64,000 bases of DNA from Solirubrobacter sp963736505 (GCA_963736505.1 CAVTOZ010000001.1:1426001-1490000), one strand, 5' to 3'. Shown: positions 24,721-34,345, numbered from the stretch's first letter. Notes: generated by a model not told the origin, from the letters alone. Translations and numbers: made by a program.

Positions 24721-26920
24721 CGCGGATGCCGAGCTTGCGATAGACGTTGCCGAGGTGCCACTCGACCGACTTGGCGCTGATGCCGAGCTCGCCGGCGACC
24801 TCGCGGTTGGTGCGGCCGGCCGCGGCCAGCGCGGCCACGCGGCGCTCGGCGGGCGTGAGCCCGCCGTCGCGCGCGGCGGGACGTAGCGCCTCGCGCGCGA
24901 GCCGGGCGATCCGCGTCGAGCCGACCGCGTCGGCGACGGCGATCGCGTGCTGCTCCGCGCCCGCGGCCAGCAGCGCCTCCGCGTACTCCACGCGCGCCGC
25001 TGCGCTCGAGGATCTCCACCGCCGCGCGCAGCTGCGCCTCGTCGCCGGTGACGACGCCGAGCGCGCGCCGCGCGATGCCGATCGCGCGCGGGCCGCCGAA
25101 GCGCTCGGCGAGGGCGAGCTCCTCCTCGATCAGGGCCGCGTCGCCCGCCGCGAGGCCCGCGCCCGAGCGCCACGGCCAGATCGCGCTTGTCGAGCGCCTC
25201 CATGCCGACGCGGATGACCTCCTCGGCCATCGCGAAGTCGTCGCCGATGCCGAGGCCGCCGGCGACGTGCGCGAGCGCCTGCGACTCGGCCCCGCCCTCC
25301 TGCAGCAGGCGCCCGCCGCCCCACAGCTCGCGCGCGGTCGCGACGAGCCCGTCGCGGTCCTCGCCCGCGACCATCCGGCCCATCAGCACCTTGCTCGCGA
25401 GCGCGCGCTCGGCGGGCGTGCTCGCGCCGACCATCAGCTCACCGAGCCGCTCGTGCGACTCCGCGGCGCGGTCGGGGAACAGCAGTGCGGTCGTGAGGAA
25501 GCCGGCCTCGAGCTGGAGCGCGAGGTCGTCACGCTCGGCGAGCTCCGCGCGGCCGCGCGTGAACGCGCCGGCCGCCGCCTCGAGGCTGCCGCGCTGGTGC
25601 AGCGAGTGCCCGAGCTCGCACAGCAGCTGCGCCCGCGCGTGCGGGTCGTCCATCAGCGCCAGCGCCGCCTCCATGTGGTCGGCGGCATCGGCGCGCCCGA
25701 GCATCGCGGCGGTGCGCCCGAGGTCGGCGAGCGTGTCGCGCGGGTCGGCGGAAGGCTCGGCGAGCGCGCGCTCGAGGTAGCGGTGCGCGGACGCGGGCGC
25801 GCCGCGGCCCATCGCCCGCCGGGCCGCCGCATAGAGCGTGGCGGCCACGGCGGGATCGCCGGCCGGCGGCGCCTCGAGCAGGTGCGCGCTGACGCGCTCC
25901 GGCGAGGCACCCGCGGCGGAGAGCAGCTCCGCCGCGCGGGCGTGCGCCGCTGCCGGCTCGGGGACGCCCGCGTAGACGGCGGCGCGGATCAGCGGGTGCG
26001 TGAAGCCGAGCGGCTCGCCCGCGCGCAGCACGTCGGCGCGCCGCAGCTCCTCGGCCGCCTGCGCGCCGGCGATCCCGGCCGCGCCCCACGCGCCGGCCAG
26101 CGCGCCCGCGACCGCGAGCGGCGCGTCGTCCTCCAGCACCGCGACCGCGCCGGCCAGCGCGCGGGCGGCCGGCGAGAGCCCGGCCAGGCGGCGCTCGAGC
26201 GCGTGGGCGAGCGAGGCGTCGACCTCGCCGCCGTGCTCCAGGCTCGCGAGCAGCTCGCGCAGCCGCAGCGGGTTGCCGCCGGTCAGCCCGAGGCAGCGGC
26301 GCGTCAGCTCGGCGTCGGCGCGCTCGACGCGGCCCCGGACGAGCGCGTCGACGGCCCCAGGCCCGAGCGGCGCCGGCTCGCGCACGGTGACGGCCGGGTC
26401 GCCGGCGAGCTGCGCGAGCAGCGGGCCGCCCCCCGGCCGCGCCGCGGCGAGCACGCCGAGCGGCGCGTCCTCGAGCCGGCCGAGCAGGTAGAGCAGGAAG
26501 CGCAGCGAGGGCTCGTCAGCCCACTGCGCGTCGTCGACCACGAGCAGCAGCGGCGCGCGCGCCGCCAGCCGCGCGGCGACCCAGTAGAGCCCGTGCAGGA
26601 TCGCGAAGCTCGTATCCGAGCCGTCGTCGGCACCGAGCAGCCGTCCCGCCGGCGCCGCCGGGCCCTCGAACAGCGTCGGGTCGGCGCCCTCGAACAGCGA
26701 GTCGCGCCACGCCCCACGCGATCTCGCGCTCGAGCTCGTGCGCCCGCGCCTGCAATATGGCCACGCCGCGCGCGCCCGCGAGCTCGACGGCGCCCGCGAG
26801 CAGCGTCGACTTGCCGAGCCCGGCCGCGGCCTCCATCAGCAGCGTCGCGCCGCGACCGCGCGCGACGGCGTCGACCAAGGCGGCGAGGTCCGCCAGCTCC
26901 GATTCGCGCTCGAGCAGCAC
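24695..26920 (-). pseudogene. LuxR-family ATPase regulator (MalT/LAL-like) with three frame changes
   Basis: Read through the frame changes, this is a regulator of about 740 residues. From GTG 26920 come LLERESELADLAAL and the Walker A GLGKSTLLAGA; then, in a second frame from about 26710, LLLVVDDAQWADEPSLRFLLYLLGRL (Walker B) and a long TPR-like helical region. A third frame follows from about 25170 (RSGAGLAAGDAALIEEE). The original frame returns from about 24995 with LTPAERRVAALAAAGRTNREVAGELGIS and a GNVYRKLGIRGRAELRQ ending, the LuxR helix-turn-helix. All three changes equal one extra base. Expected length for the family is 800-950 residues. It faces the broken MFS gene, its probable former target. 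Confidence 0.82.
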
Positions 26921-26944
26921 GTCGCGAGGTTAGACTCGCGCGCC

Positions 26945-28237
26945 GTGAGCGCCCTCGCCGACCTTCCCGCGCTCGAGCTGCGCGCGCGCTTCGCGGCGCG
27001 CGAGCTGTCGCCCGTCGAGGCGCTCGACGCCGTCGCCGAGCGGATCGCCGAGCGCGAGCCGCGGCTGAACGCGTTCATCACGCTCACGCTCGACAGCGCC
27101 CGCGACGAGGCGCTGGCCGCAGAGCGCGCCTACGCCGACGGGACCGCCGGCCCGCTCGCCGGGATCCCGACCGGCGTCAAGGACCTGTTCGACACCGCCG
27201 GCGTGCGCACCACCTACGGCTCGCGCATCTTCGCCGGCCACGTCCCGGACACGGACGCCGACGCGGTCCGGCAGCTGCGCGCCGCCGGCGCCGTGATCGT
27301 CGGCAAGACGCTCACGCACGAGTTCGCGTGGGGGATCACGAGCGCGAACCCGCACTTCGGCCCGTGCCGCAACCCGTATGACCCCGAGCGCGTGCCGGGC
27401 GGCTCCAGCGGCGGGTCCGGCGCCGCGCTCGCCGCGGGCATGTGCGCGCTCGCGCTCGGCAGCGACACCGGCGGCTCGATCCGGATCCCCGCCGCGTTCT
27501 GCGGCGTCTCCGGCCTGAAGCCGACCTACGGCCGCGTCTCGACCACCGGCGTCTGGCCGCTCGCGCCGTCGCTCGACCACGCGGGTCCGATGGCGCGCAC
27601 GCCGGCCGACGTGCGGCTGCTCTACGGCGTGCTGGCCGCGTCACCGCCCGCCGGCGAGGTGCGCCGCGTCGCCGTCTGCCCCGACCTGCACATCCACGCG
27701 CTGGAGCCCGCGATCCAGCGGCGCTTCGACGCGGCGGTCGCTGCGCTCGACGCCGAGATCGTCGAGGTCCCGTTCCCCGACGCGAACGACATCCACCCCG
27801 CGTTCCAGACGCTGCAGGGCGCCGAGGCCGCGCACACGCACCGCGACCTGTTCCCCGCCCACGCCGACCAGTACGGCCCCGACGTCCGCGCCCGGCTCGC
27901 GCGGCCCGCGATCGCGCTGGACGACTACCTCGCCGCCGAGGTGACGCGCGTCGCCGTCCACGCCGCCTTCGCGCGCGCGTTCGAGCACGCCGACCTGCTG
28001 ATCACGCCGATCCACGCGACCGCGGCGGAGCGGATCGGCGACGCGTCGGAGGACTTCCGCAACCGCGTGCTGACCTACACGGTCCCGCAGGACATGGCCG
28101 GCCTGCCCGCGTGCGCCGTGCCCGTGGGCTTCGACGACCTCGGCCTGCCGGTCGGGATCCAGCTCACCGGCCCCGCCGGTTCCGAGCTGACCGTGCTGGC
28201 GACCGCCGAGGCGCTGCACGGCCGCGTGCCAAACTGA
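26945..28237 (+). CDS. Amidase-signature family hydrolase
   Basis: A 430-residue amidase. The Ser-cisSer-Lys triad is visible: Lys in AGIPTGVKDLFDTAG, the cis-Ser in VPGGSSGGSGAALAAG, and the nucleophile Ser in LGSDTGGSIRIPAAFCG. The YGRVSTTGVWPLAPSLDH stretch completes the signature. Members hydrolyse amide bonds, from small amides to glutaminyl-tRNA in GatA. The absence of gatB/gatC and the short length argue against GatA. GTG 26945 (VSALADLPALEL) is used. deoC follows after 4 bases, so the amidase probably leads the deoC operon. Substrate unknown. Confidence 0.87.
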   Translation: MSALADLPALELRARFAARELSPVEALDAVAERIAEREPRLNAFITLTLDSARDEALAAERAYADGTAGPLAGIPTGVKDLFDTAGVRTTYGSRIFAGHVPDTDADAVRQLRAAGAVIVGKTLTHEFAWGITSANPHFGPCRNPYDPERVPGGSSGGSGAALAAGMCALALGSDTGGSIRIPAAFCGVSGLKPTYGRVSTTGVWPLAPSLDHAGPMARTPADVRLLYGVLAASPPAGEVRRVAVCPDLHIHALEPAIQRRFDAAVAALDAEIVEVPFPDANDIHPAFQTLQGAEAAHTHRDLFPAHADQYGPDVRARLARPAIALDDYLAAEVTRVAVHAAFARAFEHADLLITPIHATAAERIGDASEDFRNRVLTYTVPQDMAGLPACAVPVGFDDLGLPVGIQLTGPAGSELTVLATAEALHGRVPN

Positions 28238-28241
28238 CCGC

Positions 28242-29129
28242 ATGAGCCGTTCCCTCATCCCCGTCAGCCGGGTCGGGGTGGAAGAGCGGGCCGCGGCGCT
28301 CGGGCGCCGGTCGATCAAGACCACGGCCAAGCGCCAGGGCATCCGCATCGCGACGTCGATGATCGACCTGACGACGCTCGAGGGGTCCGACACGGCCGGC
28401 AAGGTCCGCCACCTGTGCGCCAAGGGCGTCTGCCCGGACCCGACCCGGCCGGAGATCCCGTCCGTCGCCGCCATCTGCGTCTACCCGGCGCTCGTGCCCG
28501 TCGCCGCCCAGGCGCTGCGCGGCACCGGCGTCCAGGTCGCCTCCGTCGCCACCGGCTTCCCGGCCGGTCAGACGTCGCTCGCGATCAAGGTCGAGGAGAC
28601 GCGCGAGGCCGTCGAGGCGGGCGCGACCGAGATCGACATGGTGATCTCGCGCGAGGCCTACCTGGCCGGCGACGACGCGCGCGTGGCGCGCGAGATCGCG
28701 GCCGTCAAGGAGGCGTGCGGCGCGGCGCATCTGAAGGTGATCCTCGAGACCGCCGAGCTGCCGACCTACGCGCACGTGCGCCATGCCTCCCAGCTCGCGA
28801 TCGACGCCGGCGCCGACGTGATCAAGACGTCGACCGGCAAGGCCAGCTCCGGCGCCACGCCCGGCGTCGTGCTGGTGATGCTCGAGACGGTGCGCGACCA
28901 CTTCCAGCGCACGGGCGAGGTCGTCGGCGTCAAGGCGGCCGGCGGCGTCAGCACGACCAAGCAGGCGCTGCACATGCTCGTGCTGGTCAAGGAGACGCTG
29001 GGCGACGAGTGGCTGACGCCGGAGCGCTTCCGGATCGGCGCGTCGTCGCTGCTGAACGACCTGCTGCTGCAGTACGCCAAGCTGGACGGCGGCCATTACG
29101 GGCGCCCCGAGGACTTCTCGAAGGAGTGA
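28242..29129 (+). CDS. deoC: Deoxyribose-phosphate aldolase
   Basis: A 295-residue class I aldolase that splits 2-deoxyribose-5-phosphate into glyceraldehyde-3-phosphate and acetaldehyde. It has the DeoC elements IDLTTLEGSDTAGKV, VAAICVYPALVPVA, VASVATGFPAGQT, EIDMVISREAYLAGD, KVILETAEL, and the two lysines in VIKTSTGKASSGATPG and VGVKAAGGV. The length is above the usual 220-260 because of an N-terminal extension of about 35 residues. The next two genes are dehydrogenase-family proteins in the same operon, so acetaldehyde made here is probably oxidised directly. AAGGAG for the next gene lies inside its last codons. Confidence 0.94.
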   Translation: MSRSLIPVSRVGVEERAAALGRRSIKTTAKRQGIRIATSMIDLTTLEGSDTAGKVRHLCAKGVCPDPTRPEIPSVAAICVYPALVPVAAQALRGTGVQVASVATGFPAGQTSLAIKVEETREAVEAGATEIDMVISREAYLAGDDARVAREIAAVKEACGAAHLKVILETAELPTYAHVRHASQLAIDAGADVIKTSTGKASSGATPGVVLVMLETVRDHFQRTGEVVGVKAAGGVSTTKQALHMLVLVKETLGDEWLTPERFRIGASSLLNDLLLQYAKLDGGHYGRPEDFSKE

Positions 29130-29131
29130 CG

Positions 29132-30586
29132 ATGGCCACGGTGACGCGCACAGCGCTCAAGTGGGACTACGCGCCGGCGCCCGAGTCGCGCGACGCGGCG
29201 TCGCTGAAGCCGAGCTACGACCTGTTCATCGGCGGCGAGTTCAGCGCGCCCTCCGACGGCACGCGCGTGCAGACGATCAACCCGGCGAACGAGGAGCCGC
29301 TCGCCGAGATCGCGTTCGCGGGCCCGAAGGACGTCGAGCGGGCGGTGGCCGCCGCGCGCGCGGCGGCGCCGAAGTGGCAGGCGCTGCCGCCGCTCGAGCG
29401 CGGCAAGTACCTGTTCCGGATCGCGCGCCTGATCCAGGAGCGCGCGCGCGAGCTGGCGATCGTCGAGTCGCTCGACGGCGGCAAGCCGATCCGCGAGTCG
29501 CGCGACGTCGACGTCCCGCTCGCCGCGGCGCACTTCTTCTCCTACGCGGGCTGGGCGGACAAGCTGCAGTACGCGCTCGCCGGCCGCGCCTTCGCCCCCC
29601 GCGGCGTCGTCGGCCAGGTCGTGCCGTGGAACTTCCCGCTGCTGATGGCCGCCTGGAAGCTCGCTCCCGCGCTCGCGACCGGCAACACGGCGGTGCTCAA
29701 GCCGGCCGAGACGACGCCGCTGACGGCGCTGCTGCTGGCCGAGATCTGCCAGGAGGCGGAGCTGCCGCCCGGCGTGGTGAACATCGTCACGGGCGACGGG
29801 AGCGCGGGCGCGGCGCTGGTGCGGAGCGACGTCGACAAGATCGCGTTCACCGGCTCGACCGCCGTCGGCAAGGAGATCCAGCGCGCGCTCGCCGGCCGCG
29901 ACGTCGGGCTCACGCTCGAGCTCGGCGGCAAGTCGGCCAACATCGTCTTCGAGGACGCCGCGCTCGACCAGGCGGTCGAGGGCATCATCGAGGGGATCTT
30001 CTTCAACCAGGGCCACGTCTGCTGCGCCGGCTCGCGCCTGCTGCTGCAGGAGAGCGTCGCCGAGGAGGTCACGCGCAAGCTGTGGGCGCGGATGGAGCGC
30101 CTGCGCGTCGGCGACCCGCTCGACAAGAACACCGACGTGGGCGCGATCAACAGCGCCGCCCAGCTCGCGCGGATCGAGGCGTTGGTCGGCGAGGGCGAGC
30201 GCGAGGGGGCGACGCGGCGCTCGGTCGCCTGCGCGCTGCCCGAGACCGGCTACTGGTTCCCGCCCACGCTGTTCGAGAACGTCGCCCCCGCGAACCGGAT
30301 CGCCGTCGATGAGATCTTCGGCCCCGTCGTCTCGGTGACGACGTTCCGCACGCCGAAGGAGGCCGTCGAGCGCGCGAACAACTCGGCGTACGGGCTGGCC
30401 GCGGGCGTCTGGACCGACAACGGCGCCAAGGCGTTCGAGGTCACCAGCGCGCTGCGGGCGGGCGTGGTCTGGCAGAACACGTACAACAAGTTCGATCCGA
30501 CGGCCGCGTTCGGCGGCTACAAGGAGAGCGGCTTCGGGCGCGAGGGCGGCCCCGCCGGCCTGCTGCCGTACGTGAGGCTGACGTGA
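29132..30586 (+). CDS. NAD(P)-dependent aldehyde dehydrogenase
   Basis: A 484-residue ALDH-superfamily enzyme. It contains the cofactor motif VGQVVPWNFPLLMAAWK, IAFTGSTAVGKEI, the catalytic Glu in LTLELGGKSANIVFEDA, and the catalytic Cys in FFNQGHVCCAGSRLL, with two adjacent cysteines. EIFGPVVSVTTF and the end FGGYKESGFGREGG are also present. ATG 29132 is 2 bases after deoC with AAGGAG at 29121-29126. Its position suggests oxidation of acetaldehyde released by DeoC. The stop overlaps the next gene by 4 bases (GTGA). Confidence 0.94.
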   Translation: MATVTRTALKWDYAPAPESRDAASLKPSYDLFIGGEFSAPSDGTRVQTINPANEEPLAEIAFAGPKDVERAVAAARAAAPKWQALPPLERGKYLFRIARLIQERARELAIVESLDGGKPIRESRDVDVPLAAAHFFSYAGWADKLQYALAGRAFAPRGVVGQVVPWNFPLLMAAWKLAPALATGNTAVLKPAETTPLTALLLAEICQEAELPPGVVNIVTGDGSAGAALVRSDVDKIAFTGSTAVGKEIQRALAGRDVGLTLELGGKSANIVFEDAALDQAVEGIIEGIFFNQGHVCCAGSRLLLQESVAEEVTRKLWARMERLRVGDPLDKNTDVGAINSAAQLARIEALVGEGEREGATRRSVACALPETGYWFPPTLFENVAPANRIAVDEIFGPVVSVTTFRTPKEAVERANNSAYGLAAGVWTDNGAKAFEVTSALRAGVVWQNTYNKFDPTAAFGGYKESGFGREGGPAGLLPYVRLT

Positions 30587-31413
30587 CGCGCCGCTCGCTC
30601 GTCGCCAAGACCTACAAGCTCTACCTGGGAGGCGCGTTCGTGCGCTCGGAGTCCGGCCGCAGCGATCCGGCGACCGACCACGCCGGCGGCCACGTGGCCA
30701 ACATCCCGCGCGCGTCGCGCAAGGACGTGCGCGACGCCGTCAAGGCGGCCCGCGGAGCGCAGGCCGGCTGGGCCAAGCGCACCGCGTACAACCGCGGCCA
30801 GGTGCTGTACCGCTTCGCCGAGGCGCTCGAGTCGCGCAGCGACGAGCTCGCGCGCGCCGCCGTGGCGCAGCAGGACGTCGCGCTCCCGGCCGCGCGCGCG
30901 GAGGTCGGCGCCGCGGTGGATCTGCTCGTGCACTACGCGGGCTGGACGGACAAGCTGGCGGCCGTGATGGGCGGCGTCAATCCGGTCGCCGCGCCGTACC
31001 TGTCGTTCTCGGTCCCCGAGCCGACCGGCGTCGTTGCCGTGCTCGCGCCGGACGAGCCCGACCTGCTCGGGCTGGTGCGCGAGGTCGCGCCGGCGCTGGC
31101 GGCCGGCAACACCGTCGTCGCGGTCGTCTCGCGGAAGTGGCCGCTGCGCGCGCTGGACCTCGGCGAGATCGCGGGCGTCTCCGACGTGCCCGCGGGCGTG
31201 CTCAACCTGCTCTCCGGGCGCTTCGACGAGCTGCTCGCGCCGCTGTGCGGCCACCGCGACGTCAACGCGATCGTCGACGCCGTGGGGGCGGAGATCGACG
31301 AGCTCGCGGCCGAGACGGTCAAGCGCGTCTCACGCCCGTCGGGCGACGACACGCTCGCGCGCCTGGAGGCGCTGACCGAGCTCAAGACCGCCTGGCACCC
31401 GATCGGGTCCTGA
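30583..31413 (+). CDS. Half-length aldehyde dehydrogenase-like protein
   Basis: A 276-residue protein that matches only the N-terminal NAD-binding half of aldehyde dehydrogenases (TYKLYLGGAFVRSESGR, YNRGQVLYRFAEALESRSDEL, HYAGWTDKLAAVMGGVNPV, APALAAGNTVVAVVSRKWPL). The catalytic Glu and Cys region is absent and the normal motif PWNFP is replaced by APDEPDLLG. It is not a recent break: the frame is intact, GTG 30583 overlaps the previous stop by 4 bases, and the sequence ends cleanly. It may pair with the full-length enzyme before it as a regulatory or structural subunit. That role is inference. Confidence 0.82.
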   Translation: MTRRSLVAKTYKLYLGGAFVRSESGRSDPATDHAGGHVANIPRASRKDVRDAVKAARGAQAGWAKRTAYNRGQVLYRFAEALESRSDELARAAVAQQDVALPAARAEVGAAVDLLVHYAGWTDKLAAVMGGVNPVAAPYLSFSVPEPTGVVAVLAPDEPDLLGLVREVAPALAAGNTVVAVVSRKWPLRALDLGEIAGVSDVPAGVLNLLSGRFDELLAPLCGHRDVNAIVDAVGAEIDELAAETVKRVSRPSGDDTLARLEALTELKTAWHPIGS

Positions 31414-31431
31414 CCAGGCGTTGATCCGCGT

Positions 31432-31468
31432 CCATGGCCGCGTGCTTGACGGGCACGCGCTCCCATGG
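31432..31468. promoter_or_regulatory. Hairpin-forming repeat between the deoC operon and M1 peptidase
   Basis: CCATGG (31432-31437) and GCGTGC (31440-31445) pair with GCACGC (31453-31458) and CCATGG (31463-31468) around a TTGACGG loop. No U-run follows, so it is either an atypical terminator for the deoC operon or part of the peptidase promoter region; the loop includes a TTGACG resembling a -35 box. Confidence 0.4.
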
Positions 31469-31513
31469 AAGCCTCGGACGCTTGTAGGCGGGTCTTTTCC
31501 GAGAGGGGTCTAA

Positions 31514-34183
31514 ATGGAGGGTTGCAAGCGGCGCGCCTTGGGCGCGTTGGTAGCCGTGGCCGCGGTGCTGGGGCTGGCGCCCGCGGCGCATGCCGCCGTC
31601 AACGTGAGCCAGATCAGCTCGCTCGCCGCCGGCGCGAAGGCCGGAAACCTGAGCGGCCTGGTGCGCAACGACGGCGATCGCGCGATGAAGGCGACGGTCA
31701 GCGTCCGCGCCATGCGGCTCACGTCCGGCGGCGCGCTCGTCGGCCGCACGACGGTCACCGTCGCGGCGCACGGCTCGACGTCGTTCCTGGTGGACGTGAA
31801 GCTCCCGTCCACGCTCGAGAAGGGCACGTACTACCTCGCCGCGTGCACGCCGCAGGGCGGCGGCGACGCCGGCAAGCTCGGCTGCGCGACCTCCGAGAAG
31901 GAGGTCCGGGTCAAGGGCGGCGACGCCCTGCGCGGGGCACTCGCCCAGAAGCAGTTCGACGCCCAGGGCGCGGTCAAGGCGCGCGCCGCCCAGGCGGCGC
32001 AGTGCACGCCGGGCCCGCGCACGCTCTCCTCGCCGGGCAACAAGGTCTGGCCGGAGCTCGGCAACAGCGGCTACCAGAGCATCCACTCCGACGTCTTCAC
32101 CGTCTACGACGCGCCCACGGACAAGTTCCTTCCGGGCACCCACGTCGACCTGACCCAGAAGTCGACGCAGTGCCTGTCGAACTTCGCGGTCGACTTCGAC
32201 ACGCACAACAACATCTCGCCGACGGCGACCACGCCGGGCCCGGACATGACGGTCCAGTCGATCACGATCGACGGCGTCCCGGCCACGTGGCAGTTCAAGC
32301 AGCCGACCTACGCGGGCGACCCGAACGGCGACGACGATCCCGATCCGCTCGCGCACCAGGCGTCGAACACGAACCCGGTCTCGGCGACGAACCCGAACCC
32401 GCCGGCCTGCGCGCCGACGGGCAACGGTGCGGGCGCGCAGGGCGTCCCGTGCTTGACGACCAAGCTCGTGATCACGCCGGCGCAGCCGATCCCGGCCGGT
32501 ACGACCTACAAGGTCTCGATCGCGTATGTCGGCCAGCCCGGCATCCGCTCGAACCCGTCGCTCGGCAACGAGGGCTGGTTCAAGAACAACACGCCCGCCG
32601 GCGAGGGCGCGATGGTCACGGACGAGCCCTCGGGAACGATGGCCTGGATGCCGCTCAACAACCAGGCGTCGGTCAAGCCCACCTACGACATCCACACGAC
32701 GACCAACTACGACCCGGCGCTGCCGGACGCCCAGAACCGCGTCGCCATCGGCAACGGCCGCCTCGTCTCGACCGTCGTCAACGCGCCGGACGCCAACTTC
32801 CCGGCCGGCGGCTCGCGCACGTTCAACTGGCATTCGACGGAGCCGATCGCGTCGTATCTGGTCGAGAACAGCGTCGGGCACTTCGACGCGTCCGCGCGCA
32901 TGGCCAACCAGGGCGACGTCCTCTACTACGAGTACCAGAGCGCGAACATCTCCACGACCATGAAGGCCACCAACAAGGCCATCATGGACATGCAGGAGGA
33001 CATCACCCACTTCCAGGAGCAGCAGGTCAACGGGCCGTTCCAGTTCAACGCGAACGGCATCATCGTGGCCTCGCCGTCGGCCTCCTTCGAGGAGGAGATG
33101 CAGACGAAGATCGTGTTCGTCGGCGGCCGCATCGCGGCGCAGACCTTCAGCCACGAGAACATGCACCAGTGGTGGGGCGACGCGGTGTCCTACGCCGAGC
33201 CGAAGTACACGTTCTTCAAGGAGGGCTACGCGGACATGTCCGAGTGGCTCTACCTGGCCGACATCGCCGGCAAGGCGGCCGGAGCGGTCGGAACGCCCGC
33301 GTACAAGTCGGCGTTCGAGGGCGCGATCATGACGCGCTGGGCGACGACGCAGAAGTACAACACGACCAGCACGACGTTCTGGAGCGTCGCGCCGGACAAC
33401 CCGACCACGGGCAACCTGTTCAGCAACCCGAACACGTACAACCGCCCGGGCATGAGCTACATCGCGCTCCGCTCGATCCTCGGCCCGGACAACTTCAAGG
33501 CCGCGAGCACGGAGATCCAGACGTCCTACCGCTACGGCTCGATCTCGCCGCCGGAGCAGATCGCGATCTACAAGAAGTACATGCCGAACCAGTCGCAGGC
33601 CTGCATGGACAAGCTCGACATGTTCTTCAAGCAGTGGTGGGAGACGAGCTACACCGGCTCCCCGCAGGCGGGCAACCGCCCGTCGCTCACGGGCCCGGGC
33701 CTGGCCGGCGGCGGCTTCTATGACGCCTCCTGCCCGGAGATCACGAGCACCACGTCGACCGCGGGCGGCACCGTCGGGGCGACGCTCTCGCTCTCGCTCG
33801 GCGGGCCGGCCACGTTCGGCGGCGGCTTCGCGCCCGGCGTCCCGAAGGACTACACGGCCGCCACCACGGCCAACGTGATCTCCACGGCCGGCGACGCGGC
33901 GCTGTCGGTCACCGACCCGAGCACCACCGCTCCGGGCCATCTGGTCAACGGCGCGTTCTCGCTCCCGACGGCGCTGAAGGCCGTCGGCACCAGCCCGGCC
34001 GGCACGTCCGCCGGCACCGGCTCGCTCGGCGGCTCGCCGCTGGCGCTCCTCAGCTGGAGCAACCCGGTCTCCAACGACCCGGTCCAGGTGCTCTTCACGC
34101 AGTCGATCGCGGCCAACGACGCGCTCCGCACCGGCAGCTACGCGAAGACGCTCACCTTCACGCTGAGCACCACCACGCCGTAA
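31514..34183 (+). CDS. Secreted M1-family zinc metallopeptidase with lineage-specific C-terminal domain
   Basis: An 889-residue exported aminopeptidase-type gluzincin. Residues 1-27 are a signal peptide. The zinc site is HENMH at residues 547-551 followed by 18 residues and Glu570 (FFKEGYADMSEW), the HExxH-x18-E pattern of M1. Upstream NGIIVASPSASFEEEMQ stands where the GAMEN loop is normally found. There is no clear ERAP-like helical domain. Instead the last 140 residues form a Thr/Ser-rich domain from GGTVGATLSLSLGG to LTFTLSTTTP that also ends the GDPD relic at 4063-4662. An AGGGG 6-9 bases before ATG 31514 supports the start. It is probably retained at or released from the cell surface; its substrate is unknown. 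Confidence 0.9.
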   Translation: MEGCKRRALGALVAVAAVLGLAPAAHAAVNVSQISSLAAGAKAGNLSGLVRNDGDRAMKATVSVRAMRLTSGGALVGRTTVTVAAHGSTSFLVDVKLPSTLEKGTYYLAACTPQGGGDAGKLGCATSEKEVRVKGGDALRGALAQKQFDAQGAVKARAAQAAQCTPGPRTLSSPGNKVWPELGNSGYQSIHSDVFTVYDAPTDKFLPGTHVDLTQKSTQCLSNFAVDFDTHNNISPTATTPGPDMTVQSITIDGVPATWQFKQPTYAGDPNGDDDPDPLAHQASNTNPVSATNPNPPACAPTGNGAGAQGVPCLTTKLVITPAQPIPAGTTYKVSIAYVGQPGIRSNPSLGNEGWFKNNTPAGEGAMVTDEPSGTMAWMPLNNQASVKPTYDIHTTTNYDPALPDAQNRVAIGNGRLVSTVVNAPDANFPAGGSRTFNWHSTEPIASYLVENSVGHFDASARMANQGDVLYYEYQSANISTTMKATNKAIMDMQEDITHFQEQQVNGPFQFNANGIIVASPSASFEEEMQTKIVFVGGRIAAQTFSHENMHQWWGDAVSYAEPKYTFFKEGYADMSEWLYLADIAGKAAGAVGTPAYKSAFEGAIMTRWATTQKYNTTSTTFWSVAPDNPTTGNLFSNPNTYNRPGMSYIALRSILGPDNFKAASTEIQTSYRYGSISPPEQIAIYKKYMPNQSQACMDKLDMFFKQWWETSYTGSPQAGNRPSLTGPGLAGGGFYDASCPEITSTTSTAGGTVGATLSLSLGGPATFGGGFAPGVPKDYTAATTANVISTAGDAALSVTDPSTTAPGHLVNGAFSLPTALKAVGTSPAGTSAGTGSLGGSPLALLSWSNPVSNDPVQVLFTQSIAANDALRTGSYAKTLTFTLSTTTP

Positions 34184-34195
34184 GGCTCGCTGAAC

Positions 34196-34227
34196 GACCG
34201 ACGCCGCCCTTCGAGGCCGCGTCGGTC
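34196..34227. terminator. Shared hairpin terminator between M1 peptidase and tRNA-Ser
   Basis: GACCGACGC (34196-34204) and GCGTCGGTC (34219-34227) form a perfect 9-bp stem. It begins 13 bases after the peptidase stop and ends 5 bases beyond the tRNA 3' end on the other strand, so it could end both convergent transcripts. No T-run is present, as is common in GC-rich actinobacteria. Confidence 0.6.
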
Positions 34228-34232
34228 AGCAG

Positions 34233-34319
34233 CGGAGAGAGGGGGATTCGAACCCCCGGACGAGTTTCCCCGTCACACGATTTCCAGTCGTGCCCGTTCA
34301 GCCGCTCCGGCACCTCTCC
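34233..34319 (-). tRNA. tRNA-Ser (anticodon GGA)
   Basis: An 87-nt class II tRNA on the minus strand. The acceptor GGAGAGG pairs with TCTCTCC, with G discriminator. The anticodon arm is CACGA-CTGGAAA-TCGTG, giving anticodon GGA. A long variable arm (GTGACGGGGAAACTCGTC) and the T arm GGGGG-TTCGAAT-CCCCC follow. The long variable arm confirms Ser identity. CCA is not encoded. Confidence 0.96.
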
Positions 34320-34345
34320 AGGACGCGCGAAAGGCTAGCGCGAAG

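Noticed and set aside
26945..28237. GatA subunit of tRNA amidotransferase
   Set aside because: The amidase signature fits, but the length is short, gatB and gatC are absent, and the neighbours are catabolic genes.
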